Below, piece after piece: positions 7,967 through 15,520 of a DNA stretch of 22,653 nt. Below the pieces are notes generated by a model. It had not been told where the DNA came from. It made no database searches and saw only the letters and a list, made by a program, of their open reading frames with translations. This DNA is from Clostridium_T sp040217795. Lineage in GTDB: Bacteria > Bacillota > Clostridia > Clostridiales > Clostridiaceae. Position 1 is the first letter of the stretch; each line of letters opens with the position of its first letter. The position numbers and the translations under genes were made by a program. The DNA is taken from positions 1 to 22,653 of the forward strand of contig JBEHWK010000044.1 of the NCBI GenBank assembly GCA_040217795.1, given 5' to 3'.

Positions 7967-8176
7967 TCAGTCGCTTAAGTACTTTCCTTCAGCTTTAAGC
8001 CAGTGAGTATCATCGCTTAACTGAAGCATGTTTAATGATATTTTGCCTTCTGTTTCAAGCTCTTTAAAGAATTTATAAATATGAGTCTGGTCTCTGGAAG
8101 AATGAATATCATAATCAAAAATATCGTTTTCATTTTTTGAGTCTCTTAATCTTATTAGTAATGATTGTTTAGCCAT
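7967..8176 (-). CDS. Small hypothetical protein (69 aa)
   Basis: A 69-residue cytoplasmic-looking protein begins at the ATG 8174-8176, which has AGAGGTG at a normal distance upstream. It is hydrophilic and charged, with a predicted helix around HIYKFFKELETEGKIS (32-47) and no signal peptide, membrane segment or metal motif. The family is not recognised. It stands alone on the minus strand, about 120 bases ahead of the acetyltransferase start. The start site and codon use look genuine. Confidence 0.65.
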   Translation of the reverse strand: MAKQSLLIRLRDSKNENDIFDYDIHSSRDQTHIYKFFKELETEGKISLNMLQLSDDTHWLKAEGKYLSD

Positions 8177-8405
8177 TTAAAACACCTCTGATACTGATAT
8201 TTAGCACCTTTCGTGCTATAATTCTATTATTCTATAAAAGTTGCTGAATTCCTTCTTATATTTCATCTCATCTTAGCGTTATCTAAATATATTATTGCCT
8301 TATCTTTCCTGTTACTATTCAAGTTAACACTTTATTTTAAAATTTAGTCTTATTTTTCCCATATCTGCCTATAATATTATATCATGCATTATAAGTGAGG
8401 TATTA

Positions 8406-9581
8406 ATGATTTATAATAAAGTTTTAATTGATATGTATTCACAAAAAAAATTAAATGACAACTTGCTGCATTTTTATACTTTATGGAAAAAACGATACTT
8501 AAGAACAGTAGAAAACACATCTGATGAGAAGGAATATCTCTTTTATGCCTTAGACCAACCCTCCTCTATCAATGCAGTTACCGTTTCTGAGGCAATGGGC
8601 TATGGCATGGTTATATTTCCTCTTATGAGCAGGTTTGATTACAAAGCTAAAGACCACTTTACTCATATTTATAATTATATAAAATCTTATCCCAGCATTT
8701 ATAATAAAAATTTAATGGCCTGGCAGCAGATTAAAACTCCTGATGGGAAAATTATTAATGTTGAAAAAGAAACTTCATCAGCTACTGACGGAGATATGGA
8801 TATTAGTTATGGTCTTCTTCTTGCTCATAAGCTCTGGGGAAAAAAAGATCAAATTAAATATAAAGAAGAAGCACTGAAAAGAATAAATGCTTTAATGGAC
8901 AGCTGTGTCAGTAAACAAGATTATATTTTGACACTGGGAGATTGGGTGCAGGGAATTCCAAATAGCAACTTTAAAAATGTTACCAGAAGCTCTGACTTTA
9001 TGATGCATCATTTATTTGAATTTTGTAAAGTTAACAGAAATAATACGGGTAAGTGGAAAAAAGTGATGAATAGAATTGAATCGATCATTAATGGGCAGTT
9101 AACAAGAGAAAGTAAGGATACTGGGCTTATGCCGGATTTTTTTATAAAATCTGAAGATAAGTATATTGCACCTAAATATAAAGTACTGGAAAGTGATCAT
9201 GATGGTGATTATTTCGCTAATAGCTGCCGAATTCCTTGGCGTTATTCTATGAATATACTGTTTAGTAATAATAAAGTTACTAAACAGATTAGGATACTAA
9301 ATAATTGGATTAAGAAGAAAACAAATAGTACTCCCCCAAATATTATGTCAGGGTATTATGTTGCTAATGGTGTTCCAGGAGAAGCTTTTGGTACATCCGA
9401 TAACCTGGCATTTATCTCCCCTTTCTTGGTCAGTTCTCTTACTGAAAAAGGTAATGATCAATGGACTCTTGACATTTGGAATACTCTGGTGGGAAAGCCT
9501 ATAGAAAATTGTACATTTTATGAAAATACTCTTAAGCTGCTGGCAATGATAATAGCCAGTGGAAATTGGGTTACTCCTTAA
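8406..9581 (+). CDS. Glycoside hydrolase family 8 protein, no signal peptide
   Basis: GH8 enzymes are inverting glycosidases on beta-1,4 polymers (cellulose, lichenan, xylan, chitosan) with an alpha6/alpha6 barrel. In this 391-residue protein the family signature VSEAMGYGMVI (60-70) supplies the presumed proton donor E62. SSATDGDMDISYGLLLA (124-140) is the second landmark, with D128 and D132 in the substrate cleft. ANSCRIPWR (271-279) is the third: the position that carries the Asp base in cellulase-type GH8 appears to be Asn272, which may mean the chitosanase/lichenase-type subgroup whose base sits elsewhere; that is inference. The N-terminus has no signal peptide and no earlier in-frame start adds one, so the enzyme would be intracellular or released by lysis. 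GAGGT lies 5 bases before the ATG. It is a single gene with a strong terminator. Confidence 0.88.
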   Translation: MIYNKVLIDMYSQKKLNDNLLHFYTLWKKRYLRTVENTSDEKEYLFYALDQPSSINAVTVSEAMGYGMVIFPLMSRFDYKAKDHFTHIYNYIKSYPSIYNKNLMAWQQIKTPDGKIINVEKETSSATDGDMDISYGLLLAHKLWGKKDQIKYKEEALKRINALMDSCVSKQDYILTLGDWVQGIPNSNFKNVTRSSDFMMHHLFEFCKVNRNNTGKWKKVMNRIESIINGQLTRESKDTGLMPDFFIKSEDKYIAPKYKVLESDHDGDYFANSCRIPWRYSMNILFSNNKVTKQIRILNNWIKKKTNSTPPNIMSGYYVANGVPGEAFGTSDNLAFISPFLVSSLTEKGNDQWTLDIWNTLVGKPIENCTFYENTLKLLAMIIASGNWVTP

Positions 9582-9591
9582 AATTGAGTTT

Positions 9592-9650
9592 AATAAATAC
9601 CCCAGGGGTTATTCCAGTATTTGGAACCACCCCTGGGGTATTTATTTTTT
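9592..9650 (+). terminator. Strong intrinsic terminator after the GH8 gene
   Basis: An 18-bp perfect stem (9592-9609 with 9629-9646, core ATACCCCAGGGGT) carries a second small stem (TTCCA/TGGAA) in its loop and runs into a T tract. Confidence 0.9.
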
Positions 9651-9672
9651 TATTTGATTTTTAAGAATTTTA

Positions 9673-9716
9673 CTTGATTTTGGGATAATTTTTAAGTATC
9701 ATTTACGAGTATATTA
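9673..9716 (+). repeat. 44-bp intergenic repeat, copy A
   Basis: This stretch matches 19837-19880 at 35 of 44 positions without gaps. Both copies begin CTTGATTTTGG, contain TTTAAG and TCATTTACGA, and end ATATTA. Both lie in non-coding DNA on the same strand. Nature unknown: a shared regulatory site or a mobile-element scar. Confidence 0.45.
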
Positions 9717-9847
9717 TTTAAAAGAATAACTACATATACATAGCATAAAATCAGTATACTCTCATCTAATTAACTATATATGCAAACATAGTAACTATAA
9801 CCAACATATGATATTCTTATGAGCAATATTATATAAGAAGGTATTGT

Positions 9848-11053
9848 ATGAGCAAATTAAACCCTGATAAGCTTTCAGTTGAATTCAGAAAGGGTGTTAC
9901 TGCTATAAAACCTATTATACCAAGGCGCTATACACTTACTCATTCTGATATAACTTCACAACTATTTTTAACTATTGGATTAAGATATGCCTATGACAAA
10001 ATAAATGCTATGAGAGATGAAGTCCTTGGTGAATGGGTTAAAAAACAAAAAGGCTATCTTTTTTATGTATATTTATATGTAGATGGTCAATTTACTCCAG
10101 AAACATCAGCTATCCGGGATTACGTGTTCAGGCGTGAGTTACCCCTTGCTTTGGAAGCTATCAGATATGGTGACATGGAATTTTTCAGTGCACATCCTGA
10201 ATTAGATAGTTCTCCAATAATGGTCCACTTCATGTCAACTAATCCTCAATATAATAAAATAGAAAACTGGGGCACTTTTTCAGATTATAATATTGCCCCC
10301 TCTTATAGAGCTCCTCAAGTAAACCCTATACCTAAAGACATGTATTTACTTGATATGAAAATCAGCGATGTAACTGGAGATGGTGTGCCGGATAGGGTAT
10401 CTTTGTATGGTCACAAACTCAGTGGGGGCCTAGTAGGGGGTTTGGCTGATAACATTACTGTTGTAATTGAGGATGGACGGACAAATGAAACAAAAACAAT
10501 TACTCCTGCATTTAACTCAGGATATGACGCCAGATTATTTCTTGGTGATTTTACAAAGGATAAGGTTGATGATATAAAAGTAACCATTGACACAGGCGGC
10601 GGAAGTGAATATGGTTATTTCTACATTTACTCCTTTAAAAATAATAATTTTCAGGAAATTTTCAATTTTGATAAGTACAATAAAGAATATAAATATAAGG
10701 TGGATTATGCTGAACTTTATAAAGTTGATATAGGTAATGTTATGCTGGATAAACTTTTTGTGCTGGATATAAGCTATAAAGGATATGATTTCTTATCTCA
10801 ATATTATGATCAAAATGGTAAATTGAAAAAAGCAGTATCAGGAGAAGTCCTTTCTTTAAGTACATTAGTCCCTGTTGTATTTGATGAAAAAATTATTTCT
10901 TATGATTTAATGGCTCTTGAGAGAATTATAGGCATCTCTAACAGTGACACTCTAGGTTATATACAAAACCTGCTCTATTGGGATGGACAAAAATTTGCAT
11001 CTTCTAATATGTATGCAATTATACCCGGTACAGGTTTGATTTCTCCATATTGA
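9848..11053 (+). CDS. Staygreen-domain protein fused to a VCBS/FG-GAP-like C-terminal domain
   Basis: Residues 1-147 form a complete Staygreen domain. KLNPDKLSVEF, PRRYTLTHSD (25-34), TSQLFLTIG, RDEVLGEW (56-63), the FRRELPLALEAI stretch, HPELDSSPIMVHF and the final NKIENWGTFSD are all present. In plants Staygreen is the Mg-dechelatase that starts chlorophyll breakdown; bacterial homologues exist in non-photosynthetic organisms with unknown natural substrate. After a Pro-rich linker (148-164), residues 165-401 form a second domain known from clostridial/bacillar VCBS/FG-GAP-like proteins. It has a calcium-loop-like DVTGDGVPD (174-182), a degenerate repeat DFTKDKVDD (234-242), and conserved DISYKGYDFLSQYYDQNGK (307-325). 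There is no signal peptide. GAAGG precedes the ATG. The frame is uninterrupted across the junction, so the fusion is real in this sequence. The gene stands alone. Confidence 0.85.
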   Translation: MSKLNPDKLSVEFRKGVTAIKPIIPRRYTLTHSDITSQLFLTIGLRYAYDKINAMRDEVLGEWVKKQKGYLFYVYLYVDGQFTPETSAIRDYVFRRELPLALEAIRYGDMEFFSAHPELDSSPIMVHFMSTNPQYNKIENWGTFSDYNIAPSYRAPQVNPIPKDMYLLDMKISDVTGDGVPDRVSLYGHKLSGGLVGGLADNITVVIEDGRTNETKTITPAFNSGYDARLFLGDFTKDKVDDIKVTIDTGGGSEYGYFYIYSFKNNNFQEIFNFDKYNKEYKYKVDYAELYKVDIGNVMLDKLFVLDISYKGYDFLSQYYDQNGKLKKAVSGEVLSLSTLVPVVFDEKIISYDLMALERIIGISNSDTLGYIQNLLYWDGQKFASSNMYAIIPGTGLISPY

Positions 11054-11113
11054 TCATGATTTTCCTATCCTGGACATATGAGTGTGATTAAGAATCAGAT
11101 TGCTGCAAAATGC

Positions 11114-11152
11114 ATAAAGGCCCTGATGTTTACCACACATCAGGGCTTTATA
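11114..11152. terminator. Intrinsic terminator after the Staygreen fusion gene
   Basis: ATAAAGGCCCTGATG (11114-11128) pairs with CATCAGGGCTTTAT (11138-11151), with one bulged G. The T tract is short in both directions; it may also end the small proline-rich gene on the minus strand. Confidence 0.65.
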
Positions 11153-11197
11153 TTAAACACTATTAATCTTGCAACTAAAACATCGTCAGTCACATTA

Positions 11198-11338
11198 TTA
11201 TTGTGATTGCGGCCTAGGTCCTGGGTGTACAGGTGTCGGGGGAAGCGGTGGCTTCGGCGGTTTTTCTGGTGGTGGTACTTCTATTGGTGGATGAGTTGGT
11301 TGTCCTAGTGCCATTTCTGCTGATATAATTTTTCTCAT
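11198..11338 (-). CDS. Small proline-rich peptide (46 aa)
   Basis: A 47-codon frame opens with ATG at 11336-11338 and ends with TAA at 11198-11200. AAGGAG lies 9 bases before the ATG, a good ribosome binding site. The product starts MRKIISAEMALGQP and then becomes a run of Pro-rich repeats (PPPEKPPKPPLPPTP, about 22-36) ending HPGPRPQSQ; about 40 percent of residues are Pro. Its local base composition (GC-rich CCN codons) differs sharply from the AT-rich surroundings, which argues that it is under coding selection. There is no cysteine, no clear signal peptide and no adjacent maturation or export gene. It could be a surface-linker peptide, a peptide precursor or a regulatory small protein. 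The family is not recognised. Confidence 0.65.
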   Translation of the reverse strand: MRKIISAEMALGQPTHPPIEVPPPEKPPKPPLPPTPVHPGPRPQSQ

Positions 11339-11473
11339 TTTAAAGCACTCCTTAAATTAATTAAATATATAAATGTTATAAATCATTACTTATATTCTTA
11401 ATCTTCAAAATTATTAATATATATTATGCCCTTTTATTTATAGGAGTTAACGGATTAATATGATTTCCTATAT

Positions 11474-11508
11474 AAAAAGCACAAAGTAAAATATACTTTG
11501 TGCTTTTT
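11474..11508. terminator. Intrinsic terminator downstream of the GH20 gene
   Basis: A perfect 15-bp stem (AAAAAGCACAAAGTA at 11474-11488 with its complement at 11494-11508) has a 5-base loop and T runs on both strands. It lies 20 bases after the GH20 stop codon on the minus strand. Confidence 0.9.
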
Positions 11509-11528
11509 GCAACAGTTATTTTTTTTAA

Positions 11529-13148
11529 TTATTTCTTTTCAGGTCCCCATATGCTACTATCATTGTAGTAATTTATCCTTTGGTTCTTCATTCTTTCGCC
11601 TTGTTTTTCCAACCTGCTCTTATACTCAACCCAGTCCCTGGCATCCTTAGGCGTCCAACCTATTTCTGCATAACCCAATAATCTTGGATATATCATATAA
11701 TCCATAGCTTTTGCATCAGCAATGGTTTCTGTCCATAATGGTGCTTCTATACCTAAAACTAATTCTTTTGGAGCAAAATCAGTAGGATCCCATTTATATG
11801 CAGTTTCTACAGGAATGTAACCTGCCCAGTCCAATCCATATGGTGTGCTCTCGTTATATTTCATATCCAAATAAGCTTTTTTTGCAATTGAAATAATCAT
11901 CTTCATATTCTTTTTTCTGGCTGCTTCATTTGAATCTTTCCAATTCTGCAACACTACACTTGAATTTATTTCCGGAGATGTATCAATTGGGTCCCAACCT
12001 ACCGGAGTTTCCCCATACTTCTTAACTATTTCAGATACTCTGCCTACAAAATAATCATAGTCTGCCTTTTTAGTACTTTCTGCTTCATCTCCTCCTATAT
12101 GAAAATATTTTGAAGGTGATATCTGAGAAACTTCCCTAATTACATCATCAATAAATTGATATGTCTTTTCGTCATGAGTCATGAAGGAACTGAATCCTAC
12201 CTTTGTACCTGTATATAAAGGTTTCTTTTTTCCATCTGGGTTCAAAAATCCATAAGAAGCTAATGCTGCATTGCTATGACCTGGCATATCAAATTCAGGA
12301 ATTATTTCTACATATCGTTCAGCTGCATATTTAACTAAATCTTTAAACTGTTCCTGTGTATAATATCCTCCAGGTCCGCCGCCTACTTGTGTACTTCCAC
12401 CTATAGCAGTTAAGTCCGGCCATTTTTTTATTTCCAAACGCCATCCCTGGTCATCACTGAGATGTAAATGAACCTTATTTATTTTATATTGGGCTGCATG
12501 ATCTATTTGACGTTTAACTTCATCTACAGTATAAAAGTGTCTAGCCACATCAAGCATCAGCCCTCTGTAACCATATTCAGGTTTATCATCTATTGTTGAA
12601 ACCGGAATGCTCCATTCTACATTAGTAACTACAGTATTTTTTTCAATATCTGCCGGAAATAGCTGTCTTAATGTTTGTACTGCTCTTGAAAGTCCTTCTG
12701 GTTTATACGCTATAATTCTAACATTTTCAGGAGTGGTTATCATTTTATACCCTTCATTGCCTTTAGTTTCTTCTCCACCTATAGTAGTTAAATAAATACT
12801 ACCCGCCAGAACATTATCTCCTTTAAGAATATTTAATTCAAAACCTGTTGAAGCTCTTAGTTTTCCTCTTATAAATTCTGCAATTTTACTAATCTCTTCT
12901 GTTTCTTTTTCATTATTTCCTTTTACATAAATTGAAGAATCTTTTTTAAGTATAAATTTACCCTGACCTTTTTTATAATTTAGAGGTTTGGGAATAACAT
13001 AAATATCATTATTACTGCTTTCTGCCGCAAGAGTTCGTTGTGCATTATTATTTCCTTTAAACATAATTGTGTAAGAAAATGTTACCAGCATCATCAAGAT
13101 CATAATTATAGATATAAACTTCCAGCGAATATGAGATTTATTCTTCAT
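11529..13148 (-). CDS. Secreted beta-N-acetylhexosaminidase, glycoside hydrolase family 20
   Basis: GH20 enzymes release terminal beta-linked GlcNAc/GalNAc from chitin fragments or glycans by substrate-assisted catalysis. The 539-residue protein starts with a positively charged N-terminus and a hydrophobic stretch (10-30) and has an AA-ES site near 41-43, which suggests a signal peptide or membrane anchor. Residues 48-180 form the GH20b-type domain (IYVIPKPLNYKKGQGKF). The TIM barrel starts at YRGLMLDVARHF (194-205). HLHLSDDQGWRLEI (227-240) and EFDMPGHSNAA follow, and the catalytic pair is D354-E355 in HIGGDE. Trp residues of the substrate pocket are in GWDP, LQNWK and PLWTE. The ATG at 13146-13148 has AAGGA 10 bases upstream. 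It is a single gene with a candidate promoter inside one arm of the inverted-repeat element. Confidence 0.95.
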   Translation of the reverse strand: MKNKSHIRWKFISIIMILMMLVTFSYTIMFKGNNNAQRTLAAESSNNDIYVIPKPLNYKKGQGKFILKKDSSIYVKGNNEKETEEISKIAEFIRGKLRASTGFELNILKGDNVLAGSIYLTTIGGEETKGNEGYKMITTPENVRIIAYKPEGLSRAVQTLRQLFPADIEKNTVVTNVEWSIPVSTIDDKPEYGYRGLMLDVARHFYTVDEVKRQIDHAAQYKINKVHLHLSDDQGWRLEIKKWPDLTAIGGSTQVGGGPGGYYTQEQFKDLVKYAAERYVEIIPEFDMPGHSNAALASYGFLNPDGKKKPLYTGTKVGFSSFMTHDEKTYQFIDDVIREVSQISPSKYFHIGGDEAESTKKADYDYFVGRVSEIVKKYGETPVGWDPIDTSPEINSSVVLQNWKDSNEAARKKNMKMIISIAKKAYLDMKYNESTPYGLDWAGYIPVETAYKWDPTDFAPKELVLGIEAPLWTETIADAKAMDYMIYPRLLGYAEIGWTPKDARDWVEYKSRLEKQGERMKNQRINYYNDSSIWGPEKK

Positions 13149-13185
13149 TAGATCACCGTCCTTACATATTTTGATTTCGTTACGT

Positions 13186-13213
13186 AGTATAGGGTTTCTT
13201 TACCGGAACTTAA
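13186..13213 (-). promoter_or_regulatory. Candidate promoter of the GH20 gene within a repeat arm
   Basis: On the minus strand TTAAGT (13213-13208), a 16-base spacer and TATACT (13191-13186) would start transcription near 13179, about 30 bases before the GH20 start codon. The hexamers coincide with the conserved parts of the motif repeated at 13370 and 15474. Confidence 0.35.
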
Positions 13214-13405
13214 CTTATGCATGTTGAATTCTTCGAGAATTGAAAGAAGAAGCGTCATGTAAATATAATTCGTAAAACTCTTATATTGTGAGTTATAAAG
13301 CTTCACTGCCTCAGAAGTTCCACTGAAGGAAGCTTTATAATGAAGAATATTTTAAAGTTTTTGAATTATATGCATAAGTTAATTGTTGAGGTTGGAACCC
13401 TATAC
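13187..13405. repeat. 219-bp element bounded by inverted repeats (possible MITE)
   Basis: The outer arms are 13188-13222 and 13370-13404. Each reads TATAGGG, 15 variable bases, then TTAACTTATGCAT, in opposite orientation. Inside lies a perfect 12-bp palindrome pair, TTATAAAGCTTC (13293-13304) and GAAGCTTTATAA (13329-13340). There is no coding capacity. The layout resembles a miniature inverted-repeat element between the GH20 gene and the broken SBBP gene; no clear target-site duplication was seen, so the class is uncertain. Confidence 0.5.
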
Positions 13406-13560
13406 ATGGTAACTTTCTGAAACCTTCATCATTATTTTTTAACCTAAAACACATAATATATACTATAAATTACTGGGAAAATTAATACATAAGATATTGG
13501 GCTATTAAAGAAATAGAAAGACCAAGCTTGTTGATAATGAAACACTTGAAACATTTCCAT

Positions 13561-13621
13561 AAAAAAGACTCCTTCTTAATTTTAATTGTTATCCCAATTA
13601 ATGCCGGAAGGAGTCCTTTTT
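13561..13621. terminator. Terminator downstream of the SBBP-repeat gene
   Basis: The outer arms 13561-13575 and 13607-13621 (core GACTCCTTC/GAAGGAGTC) pair at 14 of 15 positions. A small inner stem (TAATTG/CAATTA) sits between them, with T runs on both strands. It lies 32 bases after the minus-strand stop codon. Confidence 0.8.
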
Positions 13622-13652
13622 AATCAGTTTATAAAAGTTTTTTTGCAGAGTC

Positions 13653-14600
13653 TTACGGGTTTACAAATGCAGCAAGCTGACTATGACTGAAAGTATTTGC
13701 ACTAATGAGTGTGCTTTTGCGAAGTGAATCAGAAAAATCTTGTTTACGTGTTGCTGTCAAGGCGTAAATCCCTTGCACAATTCCTGTAAATCTTATCTCA
13801 TAAATTAAAGGCGGAGAAGAACAAATGAATATCCTGGAACTTCCAGGTTCAATATTTACAGTTTTCTCAAGTACAACAGTACTTGGAGATTTTTTAATAT
13901 TATAAACATAAAACGTTACAGCCTTAGCAACTGCAGTATTGTTTAACAATACAATGATTAAACTATCTGCATGCTTATCCCTGACTACTGGTCCGGTAGT
14001 AAGTGTATCAGGATAAAGTTTTGCTTCAATAGAGTTTATCCCTTCTTTAATGCTTTCAAGTCCGAAATCAGGATTATCCAGCTTAACTTCAATATCGTTC
14101 ACTTCAGTTTCTATATTATCAAGCTGAGATAAGCTGATTTTACATATAAATGAATCAAAACCGCCAGCATTGGCAGGCTGTATAGGGTTTTTTACAGGGA
14201 AGTCATCTGAATCAGTGAATCCTGTCACATAGGCATTGCCAAGTGAGTCAACAGAAATGCCATAAGCAAAATCCAGTCCACTGCCTCCAAGGTAGGTTGA
14301 GTATAGTAATTTGGAAGCATCAGCATTTATCTTACTTACAAATACGTTAAAAACACCATTCAAAGTATCCTGTATAGGCTTCTCTGCAGGAAAATCATCT
14401 GAATTAGTAGAACCTGCTACATAGGCATTGCCATATAAGTCAACGGCAATACCAGCTGCATTATCCGCTTCAGTTCCGCCAAGGTAGGTAGAGTATTCAA
14501 GTACCGGATCTATAATAAGCTGTAAGGCATTATTATAATCTCCAACTTGAAAACTGACCTGACATTGGTTTTTAAGCAGATAACCTCCTTGGATTTCTTT
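13653..14600 (-). pseudogene. SBBP-repeat protein, C-terminal part after an in-frame stop
   Basis: This part continues the same frame as the upstream half without a shift; only the TAA at 14601-14603 separates them. Its first 79 codons have no start with a ribosome binding site; a TTG at 14361-14363 also lacks one, so independent translation is unlikely. It begins KEIQGGYLLKNQ, the expected continuation of the upstream domain. Two SBBP beta-propeller repeats follow: each has a YSTYLGG motif, a D-x-x-GNAYVxG core and a DDFP motif. A short coiled segment (SLSQLDNIETEVNDIEVKL) leads to a C-terminal beta-rich domain of about 130 residues (SLIIVLLNNTAVAKAVTFYVYNI...) ending FVNP. Such proteins are usually cell-surface or exported; no signal peptide is visible in either half. 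The terminator directly follows. Confidence 0.75.
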
Positions 14601-15206
14601 TTATATTCCGTTAGCTTCCTGATAAATATAAGGTTTTTTAAAATAAAGCTGACCTTTGTCAGTTCCCAGAATCAGGTCTCCATTTACATCCATGTCCAGG
14701 CTGCTGACACCCTGAATATCAAGTGTAATCAATCCGGGATCTGCTCCGGGGGATATTACATAATCATATTCCACCTGCCCCTGGTTTCCATAGTAAACAA
14801 TATCTATTCCAGGGTAGACATCATAATATTTTATTCTGGAGAAAGTTGAAATGTCAGTATACCACTTAGAAGGGTCATTGCCTATAAAGTAGTTAACTTT
14901 TCCAGGCAGTTCTTCCAGGCCTTCAACCTGAGGAAGTTCATTAGCTCCAGAGAGTTTCATTCGCAATACAGCAGGCTTAATTTGCTCTTCAGGAAGCAGT
15001 TTTGTTTCAATAGGCTGTGCTTTAACTTTCATTTTGGGTGATAGCTTTTTATCTGCAGACTGACGCATCAGTAATACTGTTTCTGAAGGGGTAAAAAACA
15101 TACTATAACCGGAACCGCGGGTTAAAAAAGATACTTCCGGTAAGGTTTGTCCCTCATTAATTTCAAAGCTTAATGGAAAGTTACCATAGTTTTGTACTTG
15201 TAACAT
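14601..15206 (-). pseudogene. SBBP-repeat protein, N-terminal part (DUF7948-like), stopped by TAA
   Basis: The 201-residue half starts at ATG 15204-15206 behind a modest GGAAG site. It contains the conserved N-terminal domain of SBBP-repeat proteins: FPLSFEINEGQT, FLTRGSGYSMFFTPSE, a LPGKVNYFIGNDPSKWYTDI motif, then FSRIKYYDVYPGIDIVYYG, VEYDYVISPGADPGLI, and a strand set ending YIYQEANGI just before TAA. In intact relatives the sequence runs on directly (QExNG-x-KEI...) into the SBBP repeats. Here the downstream half does exactly that in the same frame. The simplest reading is a single nonsense change at 14601-14603, with the gene otherwise intact for 517 codons. Read-through, or a sequencing error at that codon, would restore the protein. 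Confidence 0.75.
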
Positions 15207-15353
15207 TTATCTTAACTTCCAAAAGTTTCAACATAACTGGGTTGTTTAAACTAATAAAAAAGATAGGTTGTGTGTAATACCTACTATGTAATTATTGATA
15301 GTAAGTGTTTATTTACAAGTTATTTTATCGATTTTAACGAGTATTTTCACGTG

Positions 15354-15389
15354 AAAAAACACTATGAGAAATTTCTCATAGTGTTTTTT
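15354..15389. terminator. Intrinsic terminator downstream of the pump/RCK operon
   Basis: A 36-base perfect palindrome (AAAAAACACTATGAG, AAATTT centre, then its complement) has T runs on both strands. It is the first strong hairpin about 130 bases after the last RCK gene on the minus strand. Confidence 0.8.
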
Positions 15390-15473
15390 ATTTTATCCTA
15401 TTTAGGTAATTCATAGGCATTCTCTAAAAAAGCGAATTGCTCAGTTTTCAAATTGTGCTCATTTTTTTCAGGC

Positions 15474-15508
15474 ATGTATAAGTTAATAGTTGATGTTGGT
15501 TCCCTATA
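15474..15508 (+). repeat. Third copy of the 35-bp repeat-arm motif
   Basis: ATGTATAAGTTAA, 15 bases, then CCCTATA reproduces the right arm of the element at 13370-13404, with the same spacing and a similar spacer. No matching opposite arm was found nearby, so this is a solo copy between the terminator and the end of the RCK gene. Confidence 0.55.
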
Positions 15509-15520
15509 AGCATTATTTTA

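Noticed and set aside
13370..13621. A small RNA gene on the plus strand from the right repeat arm to the terminator
   Set aside because: The promoter match is weak and nothing but the shared motif supports it; it is kept only as one reading in the repeat finding.
14361..14590. A separate start for the C-terminal half of the SBBP gene (TTG at 14361-14363, or the AAGGAGG at 14584-14590)
   Set aside because: The TTG has no ribosome binding site and would drop part of the first repeat; the AAGGAGG encodes Gln-Gly-Gly in frame and no proper start codon in the right frame follows it.
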